Position numbers and translations under genes: made by a program. From positions 1 through 6,687 of the forward strand of contig JAGTQN010000027.1 of NCBI GenBank assembly GCA_018396395.1: a stretch of 6,687 nt of DNA, in the 5' to 3' direction. Every line of letters starts with the position of its first letter. The first letter of the stretch is position 1. This document shows, piece after piece, positions 1-6,231 of this stretch. Origin of the DNA: Candidatus Bathyarchaeota archaeon. GTDB lineage: Archaea; Thermoproteota; CALKCG01; B24; JAGTQN01. A model generated the notes under the pieces. The model was not told the DNA's origin, made no database searches, and saw only the letters and a program-made list of their open reading frames with translations.

Positions 1-16
1 AATCCGGCCCCCGGCT
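1..16 (+). tRNA. 3' end of a tRNA cut by the window edge, probably tRNA-Cys
   Basis: These 16 bases are the last three bases of a T loop, the 3' side of the T stem, the 3' side of the acceptor stem and discriminator T73. They are identical to the 3' end of the complete tRNA-Cys at 6426-6497. No CCA is encoded after T16. Only the 3' end is visible, so the anticodon is inferred from the other copy. The tRNA lies 39 bases upstream of the 60-codon gene and SepCysS, on the same strand, with no T-run of four or more in between. Read-through into those genes is therefore possible. Confidence 0.7.
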
Positions 17-90
17 TCCTACCTTCATAAGGAATATGGAAGGATGCGATGAGCTGTGACAGAGAAGGCTGTGGAGGAAACCTTCGAGGC
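1..90 (+). repeat. Left arm of a 90-bp perfect inverted repeat
   Basis: Bases 1-90 equal the reverse complement of 6352-6441 with no mismatch. Identity stops exactly at base 91 (g here, a in the other copy). The repeat may continue beyond the left window edge. It holds the tRNA-Cys 3' end, a 39-base spacer and the first 11-12 codons of the 60-codon gene. Within the spacer, 22-43 can fold into a 7-bp hairpin with one bulged G. Confidence 0.95.
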
Positions 91-238
91 GCTCTTTGCA
101 TTAACGGACCTTAGGCAGGTCTTTAGGGAAACGAAGCCCTTCTATCGCCTCGATGAGGAGCAAAGGAAGAGAGTTAGGGAGATCATCGATCGGGTTAGAA
201 GGAGTTTGAAGGTCATCGAAGAGGAGATGAAAATATGA
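56..238 (+). CDS. Small helical protein of 60 residues encoded in tight overlap with SepCysS
   Basis: I do not recognise this family by sequence. The protein is rich in Glu, Arg and Lys, with no signal peptide, membrane segment or cysteine. It looks like two amphipathic helices, roughly residues 2-24 and 32-58, joined by a loop around KPFYRLD. The start is GTG at 56: an in-frame TGA lies two codons upstream, and no clear Shine-Dalgarno site is visible. Its TGA overlaps the SepCysS ATG (ATGA, 235-238), so the two are almost certainly co-translated. By inference it may be a SepCysS partner, perhaps a detached piece resembling the helical SepCysS-binding part of SepCysE; I see no diagnostic motif to prove that. 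The first codons are duplicated at 6352-6386. A cysteine-containing frame (49-114) overlaps it, but the longer helical product seems the better call. Confidence 0.65.
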   Translation: MTEKAVEETFEALFALTDLRQVFRETKPFYRLDEEQRKRVREIIDRVRRSLKVIEEEMKI

Positions 239-1416
239 GATACATAGCCGAGGACATTGAGGTCAGGGCTAGGGAGGAACTTTTCATAAATATACACCCT
301 ATTCAGCCTGCCGGAAGGCTTACTCCAGAAGCCATGAAAGCCCTCATCGCCTACGGGGATGGCTACTCGACCTGCGACTGGTGTGTGAAGCCCTTTAGGC
401 TTGACAAGATAAGGCGTCCTCCTATCTACGAATTCCATAGCGATCTGGCTGAATTCCTTGGAATGGATGAGGCAAGGGTTGTTCCAGGAGCTAGGAGGGG
501 CTTCCAAGCTGTCGTTTCTTCGATCGCTGGACCTGGGGACTCCGTCATCGTTTCGTCCCTAGCTCACTATACGGAGTTCTTAGCTGTGGAGGATGCGGGG
601 GCTGTCGTTAAAGAGGTCCCGTTAAACGAGAAGAACGTCATCACTGGCGAAAACGTAGCTAAGAAAATAGAAGAAGTTCGGCGGGAAACAGGGAAGCTAC
701 CCAAGCTTATCCTCATAGATCACTTCGATTACATGTTCGGAAACGAGCATGACATCAAGGGCATCGCAAAGGTAGCCAAGGAATATGGAATACCTTTCCT
801 CTGTAACGCTGCCTACTCCGTGGGTGTAATGCCCGTTAATGGGAGGGAAATAGGAGCCGACTTCTTGGTTGGGTCAGGACATAAGAGCTTCGCTTCTCCG
901 GCCCCTTCGGGCATCTTGGCGACCACGAAAGAATGGGCTGATCGGGTCCTCAGGACGACCCAGATGGTAGGGGATGTTACGAAGAGGAGGTTCGGGATCA
1001 AGGAGGTTGAGATGCTCGGCTGCACTCTCATGGGATCCAACCTGATCGCGATGATGGCGAGTTTTCCAGCTGTGCGGGAGAGGGTTAAGCGATGGCCAGA
1101 GGAGCTTGAGAAGACCAACTACTTCCTGAGGGAGTTCCTCAGGATAAAGGGAAATGCCATTCTGAGCGAAATGCCAAGGAAGCATACGCTGACGAAGGTG
1201 GATACCTCTAAAAGCTTTGACTTGGTTGCCAGAAGGCATAAGAGAAGGGGATTCTTCCTTGGCGATGAGCTTAGGAAGAGGCGCATCATAGGCGAATTCC
1301 TAGGAGCTACTAGGGCTTGGAAGCTGAACACCTACGGGCTTACTTGGGACCAGATCAAATACCTGGCCCAAGCTTTTCAGGAAATCGCGAGAGAGTATGG
1401 GATAGAGGTGGAGTGA
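235..1416 (+). CDS. pscS: O-phosphoseryl-tRNA(Cys):cysteinyl-tRNA(Cys) synthase (SepCysS)
   Basis: This PLP enzyme converts O-phosphoseryl-tRNA-Cys, made by SepRS, into cysteinyl-tRNA-Cys using a persulfide-borne sulfur. It is the second step of tRNA-dependent cysteine synthesis and acts in the cytoplasm. The family N-terminus is clear: NIHPIQPAGRLTPEA, then GDGYSTCDWC with the paired cysteines Cys47 and Cys50. The third family cysteine is Cys263 in EMLGCTLMG. The PLP lysine is Lys217 in GSGHKSFASP, and CNAAYSVG (190-197) lies in the fold-type I core. The length of 393 residues is normal for the family. The ATG at 235 has GAGGAG at 221-226, eight bases upstream, and overlaps the preceding gene by four bases. 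The tRNA substrate appears to be encoded just upstream. SelA and cysteine desulfurases share the fold but lack the GDGYSxCDxC motif. Confidence 0.95.
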   Translation: MRYIAEDIEVRAREELFINIHPIQPAGRLTPEAMKALIAYGDGYSTCDWCVKPFRLDKIRRPPIYEFHSDLAEFLGMDEARVVPGARRGFQAVVSSIAGPGDSVIVSSLAHYTEFLAVEDAGAVVKEVPLNEKNVITGENVAKKIEEVRRETGKLPKLILIDHFDYMFGNEHDIKGIAKVAKEYGIPFLCNAAYSVGVMPVNGREIGADFLVGSGHKSFASPAPSGILATTKEWADRVLRTTQMVGDVTKRRFGIKEVEMLGCTLMGSNLIAMMASFPAVRERVKRWPEELEKTNYFLREFLRIKGNAILSEMPRKHTLTKVDTSKSFDLVARRHKRRGFFLGDELRKRRIIGEFLGATRAWKLNTYGLTWDQIKYLAQAFQEIAREYGIEVE

Positions 1417-1952
1417 AGAAAGGTAGAAATGTTAAACATAGCTAAGAAATGCTTAATAATTTAGAGATGAATTCTAAGGAAATGAAAGAAATAGATTTCA
1501 ATAAATACCTAGAAGATACTAAGGATCTTGGTGGATGGGCGTAGCGTAGGGGGCGTAGGATCCGCTCCCCTATGGCTTTTGTGAGAACGTAAATTTTAAT
1601 AGACTACTCCTAGCATCTACAGGCAGACTTACTTCTGAGATGGTTATTAAGCTGTTCAGATAGGAATAGCGATCCTAATTTCACTATCCAGTCCAACAAA
1701 TATGGTTGTTAGGGTAGCTTAAACTTTTCGATCAACTCTTATAGGCTTTGTTAGAGGGGTGCACTTTAATATAATATCTATACTTCACCTCATGGAATGG
1801 AAGAGTACGCTCAACATTAAGCAAATCATTTAGCTCTGAAGCAATAATAAAGTCTTCTGATGGGCCTTTCTGACTCATAATCTCCAAACATTTCCTCTCA
1901 TCATTGTTTAAAGATTAAGGCTTACAATTTCGATAGAAAGCGCGGAAGATCT
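1417..1952. other. Gene-poor stretch of 536 bp between SepCysS and the regulator
   Basis: No convincing gene is seen. There are short open frames only. On the + strand, 1467-1544 encodes 25 residues beginning MNSKEMKEIDFNKYL. On the - strand, 1878-1732 encodes 48 residues beginning MSQKGPSEDFIIASELN and ending KVHPSNKAYKS. The second reads like protein and may be the remnant of a lost gene, but I cannot assign it. Composition is AT-richer than in the flanking genes. A hairpin at 1547-1572 is listed separately. Confidence 0.5.
1547..1572 (+). terminator. GC-rich hairpin downstream of SepCysS, possible 3' end structure
   Basis: TAGGGGGCG (1547-1555) pairs with CGCTCCCCTA (1563-1572) over nine base pairs with one bulged T and a seven-base loop. 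A TTTT follows at 1577-1580. It lies 130 bases after the SepCysS stop inside AT-rich sequence. Archaeal termination relies mainly on T-runs and this one is short, so a role as terminator or stable RNA end is only a suggestion. Confidence 0.3.
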
Positions 1953-2309
1953 TTATTCCTTGAAGGAAGAAGCCCCTTTTTGAAGGGTCTTTAGGAACCC
2001 CGAATCCTTAAGTAGGATACAGAGTTCGCAGAAAAATGTTGTAGCATTCCTCGGCGAGACTTTACCCTCGTTTATTTCCACGACGAGTTTATCGACCGAT
2101 GAGCGGATACTAGGGATCTCCTCGAGCTCCTTCACAAACTTATGGCCTCGCTTCGAATGCAGATAATAACTTATAGCCGCCTGGGTGGTTCCAAGGCTTT
2201 TAGCAGCATCTACCTGGCTGAAGCTATATTTTTCGATGAGGGCCTTAGCGATGAGGGCCCTATAGGCTGGCAACACGTAGCGGAGAATGACTTCACAGGG
2301 GGGGTGCAA
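1953..2309 (-). CDS. COG2522-type archaeal helix-turn-helix regulator with a cysteine triad
   Basis: This is a DNA-binding regulator of 118 residues. The N-terminus HPPCE...YVLPAYRALIAKALIE is typical of the archaeal COG2522 family. An XRE-like helix-turn-helix follows at about residues 29-55 (FSQVDAAKSLGTTQAAISYYL, then SKRG). The C-terminal part carries Cys94-x-x-Cys97 in FFCELCILLK, a cysteine pair I recall as common in this family. Together with Cys5 it could bind an Fe-S cluster or metal, which is inferred and not shown. The start is TTG at 2309, chosen because the PPCE motif begins right there and an in-frame TAG lies five codons upstream. AGGTAGG just upstream may serve as ribosome binding site. 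The gene diverges from sufS across a short region holding a 12-bp palindrome, so control of sufS and of itself is the natural guess. Confidence 0.85.
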   Translation of the reverse strand: MHPPCEVILRYVLPAYRALIAKALIEKYSFSQVDAAKSLGTTQAAISYYLHSKRGHKFVKELEEIPSIRSSVDKLVVEINEGKVSPRNATTFFCELCILLKDSGFLKTLQKGASSFKE

Positions 2310-2321
2310 GGCTACACCTAC

Positions 2322-2333
2322 CTACAATTGTAG
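2322..2333. promoter_or_regulatory. 12-bp perfect palindrome, candidate operator
   Basis: CTACAATTGTAG is its own reverse complement. It lies 13 bases upstream of the regulator's TTG start, within its expected leader or transcription start area, and about 45 bases upstream of the sufS TATA-like box. A site here could serve autoregulation and control of sufS. No second copy was seen elsewhere in the window. Confidence 0.45.
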
Positions 2334-2375
2334 ATTGATATCCCTTTTAACTTGATAAATTTATTTAGATAAAGT

Positions 2376-2386
2376 CCTATATAACT
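2376..2386 (+). promoter_or_regulatory. TATA-like box of sufS
   Basis: CCTATATAACT is centred near 2380. An archaeal start site about 22-27 bases downstream would fall near 2402-2407. That would give either a nearly leaderless mRNA from the ATG at 2404 or a leader of about 18 bases to the ATG at 2422. A more distal AT-rich element around 2356-2370 (AAATTTATTTAGA) could serve either direction. Confidence 0.5.
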
Positions 2387-2421
2387 TTGTTATCCTTGAC
2401 CGAATGTTGAGGAGAACTTCT

Positions 2422-3630
2422 ATGCTCGACATTAAGAAAATTCGGGAAGATTTTCCTATCCTCAGATCGGGTCTCGTCTACTTAGATAATGCAGCCAGCA
2501 GCCTAACCCCCCAGTCCGTCCTTCAAAAAATGATGGAGTTTTACAACGAGTATAGGGCTAATGTCGAGAGGGGCGTTCATAGGCTCTCCCAGAGAGCGAG
2601 CCAAGAATTTGAAGAGGCTCATAGAAAAGTAGCCAGCTTCATCCATGCCAAGTCTGAGGCCGAAGTCGTTATGACGAGGAATGCAACGGAGGGAATAAAT
2701 CTTGTAGCCTATGGGATAGGATGGCGCAAGGGCGACAGGATTTTGACGACCCTTCTTGAGCATCATTCCAACTTCATCGTATGGCTTAGGCTAAAAAGGC
2801 GATTGGGCGTTGAAGTGGACCTTATAAGGCCTTCGAAGGAAGGGATCCTCGATCCAAGGGCCTTCGAGGATGCCATTACCGATAAAACGAGGCTCGTTGC
2901 CGTTACCCACGTTTCCAATGTCCTGGGTACCGTAACGCCCATCCATGAGATAGCAGAAATAGCCCATCGCTACGGAGCCCTCCTCCTTGTGGACGGAGCC
3001 CAGAGCGTCCCTCATATGCCTATCGACGTCCAAAGGCTTGAATGCGACTTCTTAGCTTTTTCAGGCCATAAGATGCTCGGTCCTACAGGCATCGGATGTC
3101 TCTACATAAGGGAAGAGCTCCTTGAGGAGATAGAGCCCTTATGCATAGGTGGAGGCACCATCGAAGAGGTTACTTCTGAGGGCTACAAGCTGGCACTTAG
3201 CCCTAGGAGGTTTGAGGCAGGGACTCCAGCCATAGCGGAGGCCATCGGGTTGGGAGCCGCCGTAGATTACCTTCAGGGCATAGGAATGGAAGCCTTAGCA
3301 GAGCATGAGAGACACATCGTAGAGATAATCCATCGAGGTCTTTCCTCCATAAAGAGGGTAAGGGTCTTCGGACCTGAGGACTGGAAGCTAAGGACTGGCA
3401 TCGTTTCTTTCTGCATCGGAGACCTGAATCCCCATGACATAGCCTTGGCCTTGGACGTCTCCGCTAACATCATGGTGAGATCTGGATTCCATTGTGCCAT
3501 GCCCTTACATACAGAAGTCCTAAATGAGAGACACGGAACCGTAAGGGCTTCCACTTATCTCTACAATACGAAGGAGGAGGCGGAGGCGCTCATTTCTATG
3601 GTAGAAGAGATTGCTAGGGGCCTCATGTAG
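2422..3630 (+). CDS. sufS: Group II cysteine desulfurase, SufS/CsdA type
   Basis: This PLP enzyme moves sulfur from L-cysteine to its own cysteine as persulfide, for Fe-S assembly or other sulfur acceptors. Numbering from the ATG at 2422 gives 402 residues, normal for SufS. All key features are present: YLDNAASS, His114 in LEHHSNFIVW (ring stacking on PLP), VDGAQS with Asp191 and Gln194, Lys217 in FSGHKMLGPTGIG, RFEAGTP, catalytic Cys358 in RSGFHCAMPL, and Arg375 in VRAS for the substrate carboxylate. The ATG at 2422 is preferred because GGAG (2411-2414) lies seven bases upstream and SufS proteins begin near the DIKKIREDFPIL segment. The in-frame ATG at 2404 would add six residues and cannot be excluded. 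No SufE, SufU or SufBCD gene is adjacent; the gene is transcribed alone, divergently from the regulator. Confidence 0.95.
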   Translation: MLDIKKIREDFPILRSGLVYLDNAASSLTPQSVLQKMMEFYNEYRANVERGVHRLSQRASQEFEEAHRKVASFIHAKSEAEVVMTRNATEGINLVAYGIGWRKGDRILTTLLEHHSNFIVWLRLKRRLGVEVDLIRPSKEGILDPRAFEDAITDKTRLVAVTHVSNVLGTVTPIHEIAEIAHRYGALLLVDGAQSVPHMPIDVQRLECDFLAFSGHKMLGPTGIGCLYIREELLEEIEPLCIGGGTIEEVTSEGYKLALSPRRFEAGTPAIAEAIGLGAAVDYLQGIGMEALAEHERHIVEIIHRGLSSIKRVRVFGPEDWKLRTGIVSFCIGDLNPHDIALALDVSANIMVRSGFHCAMPLHTEVLNERHGTVRASTYLYNTKEEAEALISMVEEIARGLM

Positions 3631-4157
3631 CGAAAAGAGAAGGTCCATTCAAAATTTAAATTATTCCATGAAAAAGCGGAGGAATCCTATAGTTGGCTTC
3701 CTATGTGGAGTAGCCTATCTTAAGGGCAAATTAATCAAAATCCAACAAATAAATTTATATAGGAAATAAAATATTCAAACCCTCATTAAATATATTAGAG
3801 ACTTTATGTAAAGTTATAATGATGAGAGAGTTATGAGCAAGAAACAGCAAAGAAAAAGATTTTGGGAAATTATGGTAAATCTTCATAGGAAGAATAGATT
3901 GTTTGCTTTGATACATTATTTTCATCTTCGGAATTCTCTTCCTTGATGGTCTTCAATGGAGGACTTTAGAGAAAGAATTTGATTATTGTTACAAAAATCG
4001 AACTGGGCTTCACGGAAGGGGATAATTTAGCAAAAAGAAATTATTTATATAAAATCTCTGAAAAAATTAAGACTTTGAACTTAATAATAAGAGTAAGATA
4101 TTTTTACAATATTGCAAACTTCCATACACCGGTTTAATGTACTATCGCCTCACGAGT
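3631..4157. other. Gene-poor AT-rich stretch of 527 bp
   Basis: It lies between the converging ends of sufS and the isc-like operon. Only a weak 37-codon + strand frame at 3833-3946 (basic, beginning MSKKQQRKRFW) is visible, and I do not trust it as a gene. Several TATA-like stretches occur (for example AAATTTATATAGG near 3760), as expected by chance in such AT-rich sequence. An A6 run at 4061-4066 is T6 on the - strand, about 90 bases past the 90-residue gene, and could end the operon transcript. Confidence 0.4.
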
Positions 4158-4430
4158 TTATGTTAAGAGTTCCTTTAAAGCCTCCTTTAATCCCTCAATG
4201 TTATCAGCATTCCTTACGAGCATTCTTCCAGTATTTGTTATGCTGATTTCCAAATTCTTATACTTGACCTTTGCCATAACGCCTAACACATTCCCCGTAA
4301 CAAGACCCTTCCGAAAAACTTTTTTCAAGGCCTCTTCGAGACTATCAATCCTTAACGTGACTACAAACTCCTTACGTTCTGCACAGGCCTCCGAAACGTC
4401 CTTAATGTACCTCTTTAGGATTAAATCCAT
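4158..4430 (-). CDS. Unknown 90-residue protein, third gene of the isc-like operon
   Basis: I cannot name the family. The protein is soluble in appearance, with one cysteine (Cys16). The N-terminal half (about 1-40) is charged and probably helical, with VVTLRIDSLEEALKKVF at 23-39. The C-terminal half reads as strands followed by a helix: VKYKNLEISITNTGRMLV (55-72), then NIEGLKEALKELL. The strand-turn GR-strand-helix pattern recalls small domains found at the end of some ThiF/MoeB-like proteins, but this is a resemblance only. The ATG at 4430 is 32 bases after the iscU stop, with GAGG nine to twelve bases upstream. The same strand and short spacing suggest co-transcription with iscU and the iscS-like gene, hence a role in Fe-S assembly or sulfur transfer. 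The length and composition suggest a real gene. Confidence 0.7.
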   Translation of the reverse strand: MDLILKRYIKDVSEACAERKEFVVTLRIDSLEEALKKVFRKGLVTGNVLGVMAKVKYKNLEISITNTGRMLVRNADNIEGLKEALKELLT

Positions 4431-4462
4431 CTTAAAGGCCTCTCATCCCTCTGTCCCTCGAT

Positions 4463-4954
4463 CTACTCAAGCTTCAGCCTCTTTGACAAAACCTCTGCCA
4501 ACTTCTCCTCTTCCAGCGCCTGCCTTTCTTCCAAAGTCAATCCCTCCGGCATCCAATCAGGTTTTAATCCCCTCTTCCTATAGAAGTTCCTTATTGCCCT
4601 CCTTAAGGCTCCTGTCGCTAGGATCCCGCAGTGGAGCTTCACAGAGGGGAGCCCCCCGACCTCCTTGGCAACTTCCTTCCAGCCTATTCTCCAAACTTCG
4701 GGAAGTCTTTTCCCTTTGACGATCTCCGTTAGGACGCTGGCGGTGGCAATGTTGGCGGCGCAACCGTAGCTTTCAAAGGTTGCCTTCTCCACGACTTCCC
4801 TATCGTCAACCTTAAGATAGATGGCTATTAAGTCTCCACAGGCCGGACTGCCAGCCATCGCCATAACTGTGGCATCCTCGAGTTTTCCGAGGTTCTTGGG
4901 ATTCCTGAAAAGCTCCAGGATTTTCTGGCTGTAAGGTAATGGAACCCTCGACAT
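4463..4954 (-). CDS. iscU: IscU-type Fe-S cluster assembly scaffold
   Basis: IscU is the scaffold on which a [2Fe-2S] cluster is built with sulfur and iron before transfer to target proteins. From the ATG at 4954 the protein has 163 residues. All cluster ligands are present: Cys39 with Asp41 in GSPACGD, Cys65 in ESYGCAANIA, and Cys109 preceded by His108 in LPSVKLHCGIL. The bacterial chaperone-binding LPPVK is LPSVK here. A charged tail of about 35 residues after FYRKRG extends past the usual end. There is no NifU-type ferredoxin or C-terminal thioredoxin-like domain. GAGG overlapping the upstream stop lies eight bases from the ATG at 4954, but only two from the ATG at 4960 (165 residues), so 4954 is preferred. 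The gene follows the iscS-like stop by four to ten bases, a clear translational unit with it. Confidence 0.93.
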   Translation of the reverse strand: MSRVPLPYSQKILELFRNPKNLGKLEDATVMAMAGSPACGDLIAIYLKVDDREVVEKATFESYGCAANIATASVLTEIVKGKRLPEVWRIGWKEVAKEVGGLPSVKLHCGILATGALRRAIRNFYRKRGLKPDWMPEGLTLEERQALEEEKLAEVLSKRLKLE

Positions 4955-4964
4955 ACTCATCGCC

Positions 4965-6191
4965 TCAAAAAGGACTTATGGATCTCAACCTTCCGACGGC
5001 TTGGGGTAAAACCTTCAATACGTATTGAATGTCCTCAAAGCCATGCTTGCTACTTAGCTTCATAAGGACACTTCCATGGGCCTCCTCGTACTTCCTTCCT
5101 ATGGCTAGTAATACATGGCTAGGCTGAAGAAGCCTTCTCGTACAGGCGCTCCCGCTTGATACATAGACGCCCCTGAGGCTTAACTCTATCGTCAAAGCTT
5201 CTCCCTCACAGCGCAGGAAGCTTATGTTTACGTTATCTGGAGCCCTTCTATCGCCCCTCGGTCCATTTAGAATGGTTTCTGGAATCTTCTCGAGGATTTC
5301 TGTGATGAGCATATCTCTAAAGCCCTTAAGGCGTCTGGCCTTCTCATGAAGGTTCTCGAAAGCGAGCCTTGAAGCCATCTGAAAGCCTACGATTCCCGGA
5401 ACATTCTCTAAGCCCGGCCAGAGGCTTTCAGTCCCCAAGGGGCCTTCGAGGATCCTATCGATTTTAACACCTTCCCTCACGTAAAGGGCCCCTATGTCCC
5501 TAGGGCCCTGTATCTTGTAGCTACAAAGTGTTGCCATGTCCACGCCAAGCTCCCTGACATCGAAAGGAATCCTTCCGTATGCGTCGGATGCGTCGGTGTG
5601 GAAAAGGGTACAGGGATTCCTCTCCTTAACCACCTCTACGAGTTCCTTTATGGGCTGTATGGTTCCTATTTCATGGTTCACCAAACCAATGCTCACTATG
5701 ACTGTCTCGTCGTCCACGGCCTTCAAAAGCTCATTCTCGAGGACGAAACCCTCATTGTTCACGGGAACCTCCACAACCTCCACGCCATTCTTCCTCATCA
5801 TCTGTGCAGGGAAAAGGATGCTCAGGGGCTCGATTTTGGATATCACGACCCTTCTTCCGAGCTTCCTGTTCGCCGAAAAACCGCCTAGAAGGGCTATGTT
5901 GTTCGCTTCCGTATCGCTGTGCGTGAAGTGGAGCTCCTCGAAGGAGGAAGCCTTTATGTAGCCAGCTATCTCTTCAGAAGCTTCCATTATGGCCTCGTAG
6001 GCTTCCCATCCGGGCTTGTGGGTGATGGTGGGGTTTCCATAACCCCTTTCCCTAAGATATGGGAGCATAGCTTCGATGACCTCGGGAAGGACGGGACCTG
6101 AATTCTCGAAGTCTAGGTATACCTCGCGTTCGATGTCCCCATGAGCTTTAATAAGCTCCCTGACGTTCATTAACACGTTCAAAATCTCCAC
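4965..6191 (-). CDS. iscS: IscS/NifS-like protein with a remodelled PLP site, partner of IscU
   Basis: This is a fold-type I, group I cysteine desulfurase homologue of 408 residues. Retained residues are Thr94 (DTEANN), Asp200 (HTDAS), PLP lysine Lys226 (SYKIQGP) and the cysteine loop SSGSACT with Cys350. Aligned to E. coli IscS, several PLP and substrate residues differ: stacking His104 is Pro122, Asn155 is His173 (VNHEIG), Gln183 is Asp203, phosphate ligands Ser203 and His205 are Cys223 and Tyr225, Thr243 is Leu261, and the substrate-carboxylate Arg after the Cys loop is Leu376. It may therefore be a poor or inactive desulfurase that still binds IscU. The archaeal precedent I recall is A. 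fulgidus IscS, which lacks the PLP lysine yet complexes IscU. The start is GTG at 6191; a GTG five codons later, with GGAG nine bases before it, and ATG at 6170 are alternatives. It is first in the operon with iscU. Confidence 0.88.
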   Translation of the reverse strand: MEILNVLMNVRELIKAHGDIEREVYLDFENSGPVLPEVIEAMLPYLRERGYGNPTITHKPGWEAYEAIMEASEEIAGYIKASSFEELHFTHSDTEANNIALLGGFSANRKLGRRVVISKIEPLSILFPAQMMRKNGVEVVEVPVNNEGFVLENELLKAVDDETVIVSIGLVNHEIGTIQPIKELVEVVKERNPCTLFHTDASDAYGRIPFDVRELGVDMATLCSYKIQGPRDIGALYVREGVKIDRILEGPLGTESLWPGLENVPGIVGFQMASRLAFENLHEKARRLKGFRDMLITEILEKIPETILNGPRGDRRAPDNVNISFLRCEGEALTIELSLRGVYVSSGSACTRRLLQPSHVLLAIGRKYEEAHGSVLMKLSSKHGFEDIQYVLKVLPQAVGRLRSISPF

Positions 6192-6212
6192 CCTCTACAT
6201 AAGGAAATATGC

Positions 6213-6220
6213 CTATATCA
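6213..6220 (-). promoter_or_regulatory. Possible TATA box of the iscS-iscU operon
   Basis: On the - strand this reads TGATATAG, centred near 6216. A start about 25 bases downstream would fall near 6191, which would make the GTG mRNA leaderless. The match is modest, and transcription reading through from the tRNA-Cys promoter is an alternative. Confidence 0.3.
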
Positions 6221-6231
6221 CCTTTTCTAGC

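Noticed and set aside
874..1239. Long open frame on the - strand inside SepCysS
   Set aside because: It is antisense to a strongly recognised gene, has no family features, and arises from the codon bias of SepCysS. Similar antisense frames inside sufS, iscU and iscS were dropped for the same reason.
235..1416. Alternative call of SepCysS as selenocysteine synthase SelA or a cysteine desulfurase
   Set aside because: The GDGYSxCDxC motif, the third cysteine in EMLGCTLMG and the adjacent tRNA-Cys fit SepCysS specifically. The desulfurase Cys-loop near the C-terminus is absent.
1688..1699. TCCAACAAATA repeated near 1692 and near 3741
   Set aside because: Two copies of 11 bases in AT-rich sequence are not enough to call a repeat family. 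No regular spacing and no CRISPR-like array exists in the window.
3818..3824. C-box-like ATGATGA suggesting a C/D box RNA
   Set aside because: No D box (CTGA) occurs at a fitting distance; the nearest is over 200 bases away. No internal C'/D' pair was found.
5536..5961. 141-codon + strand frame inside the iscS-like gene
   Set aside because: It is Ser/Thr/Phe-rich with no recognisable domain, and lies entirely within the well-supported - strand gene.
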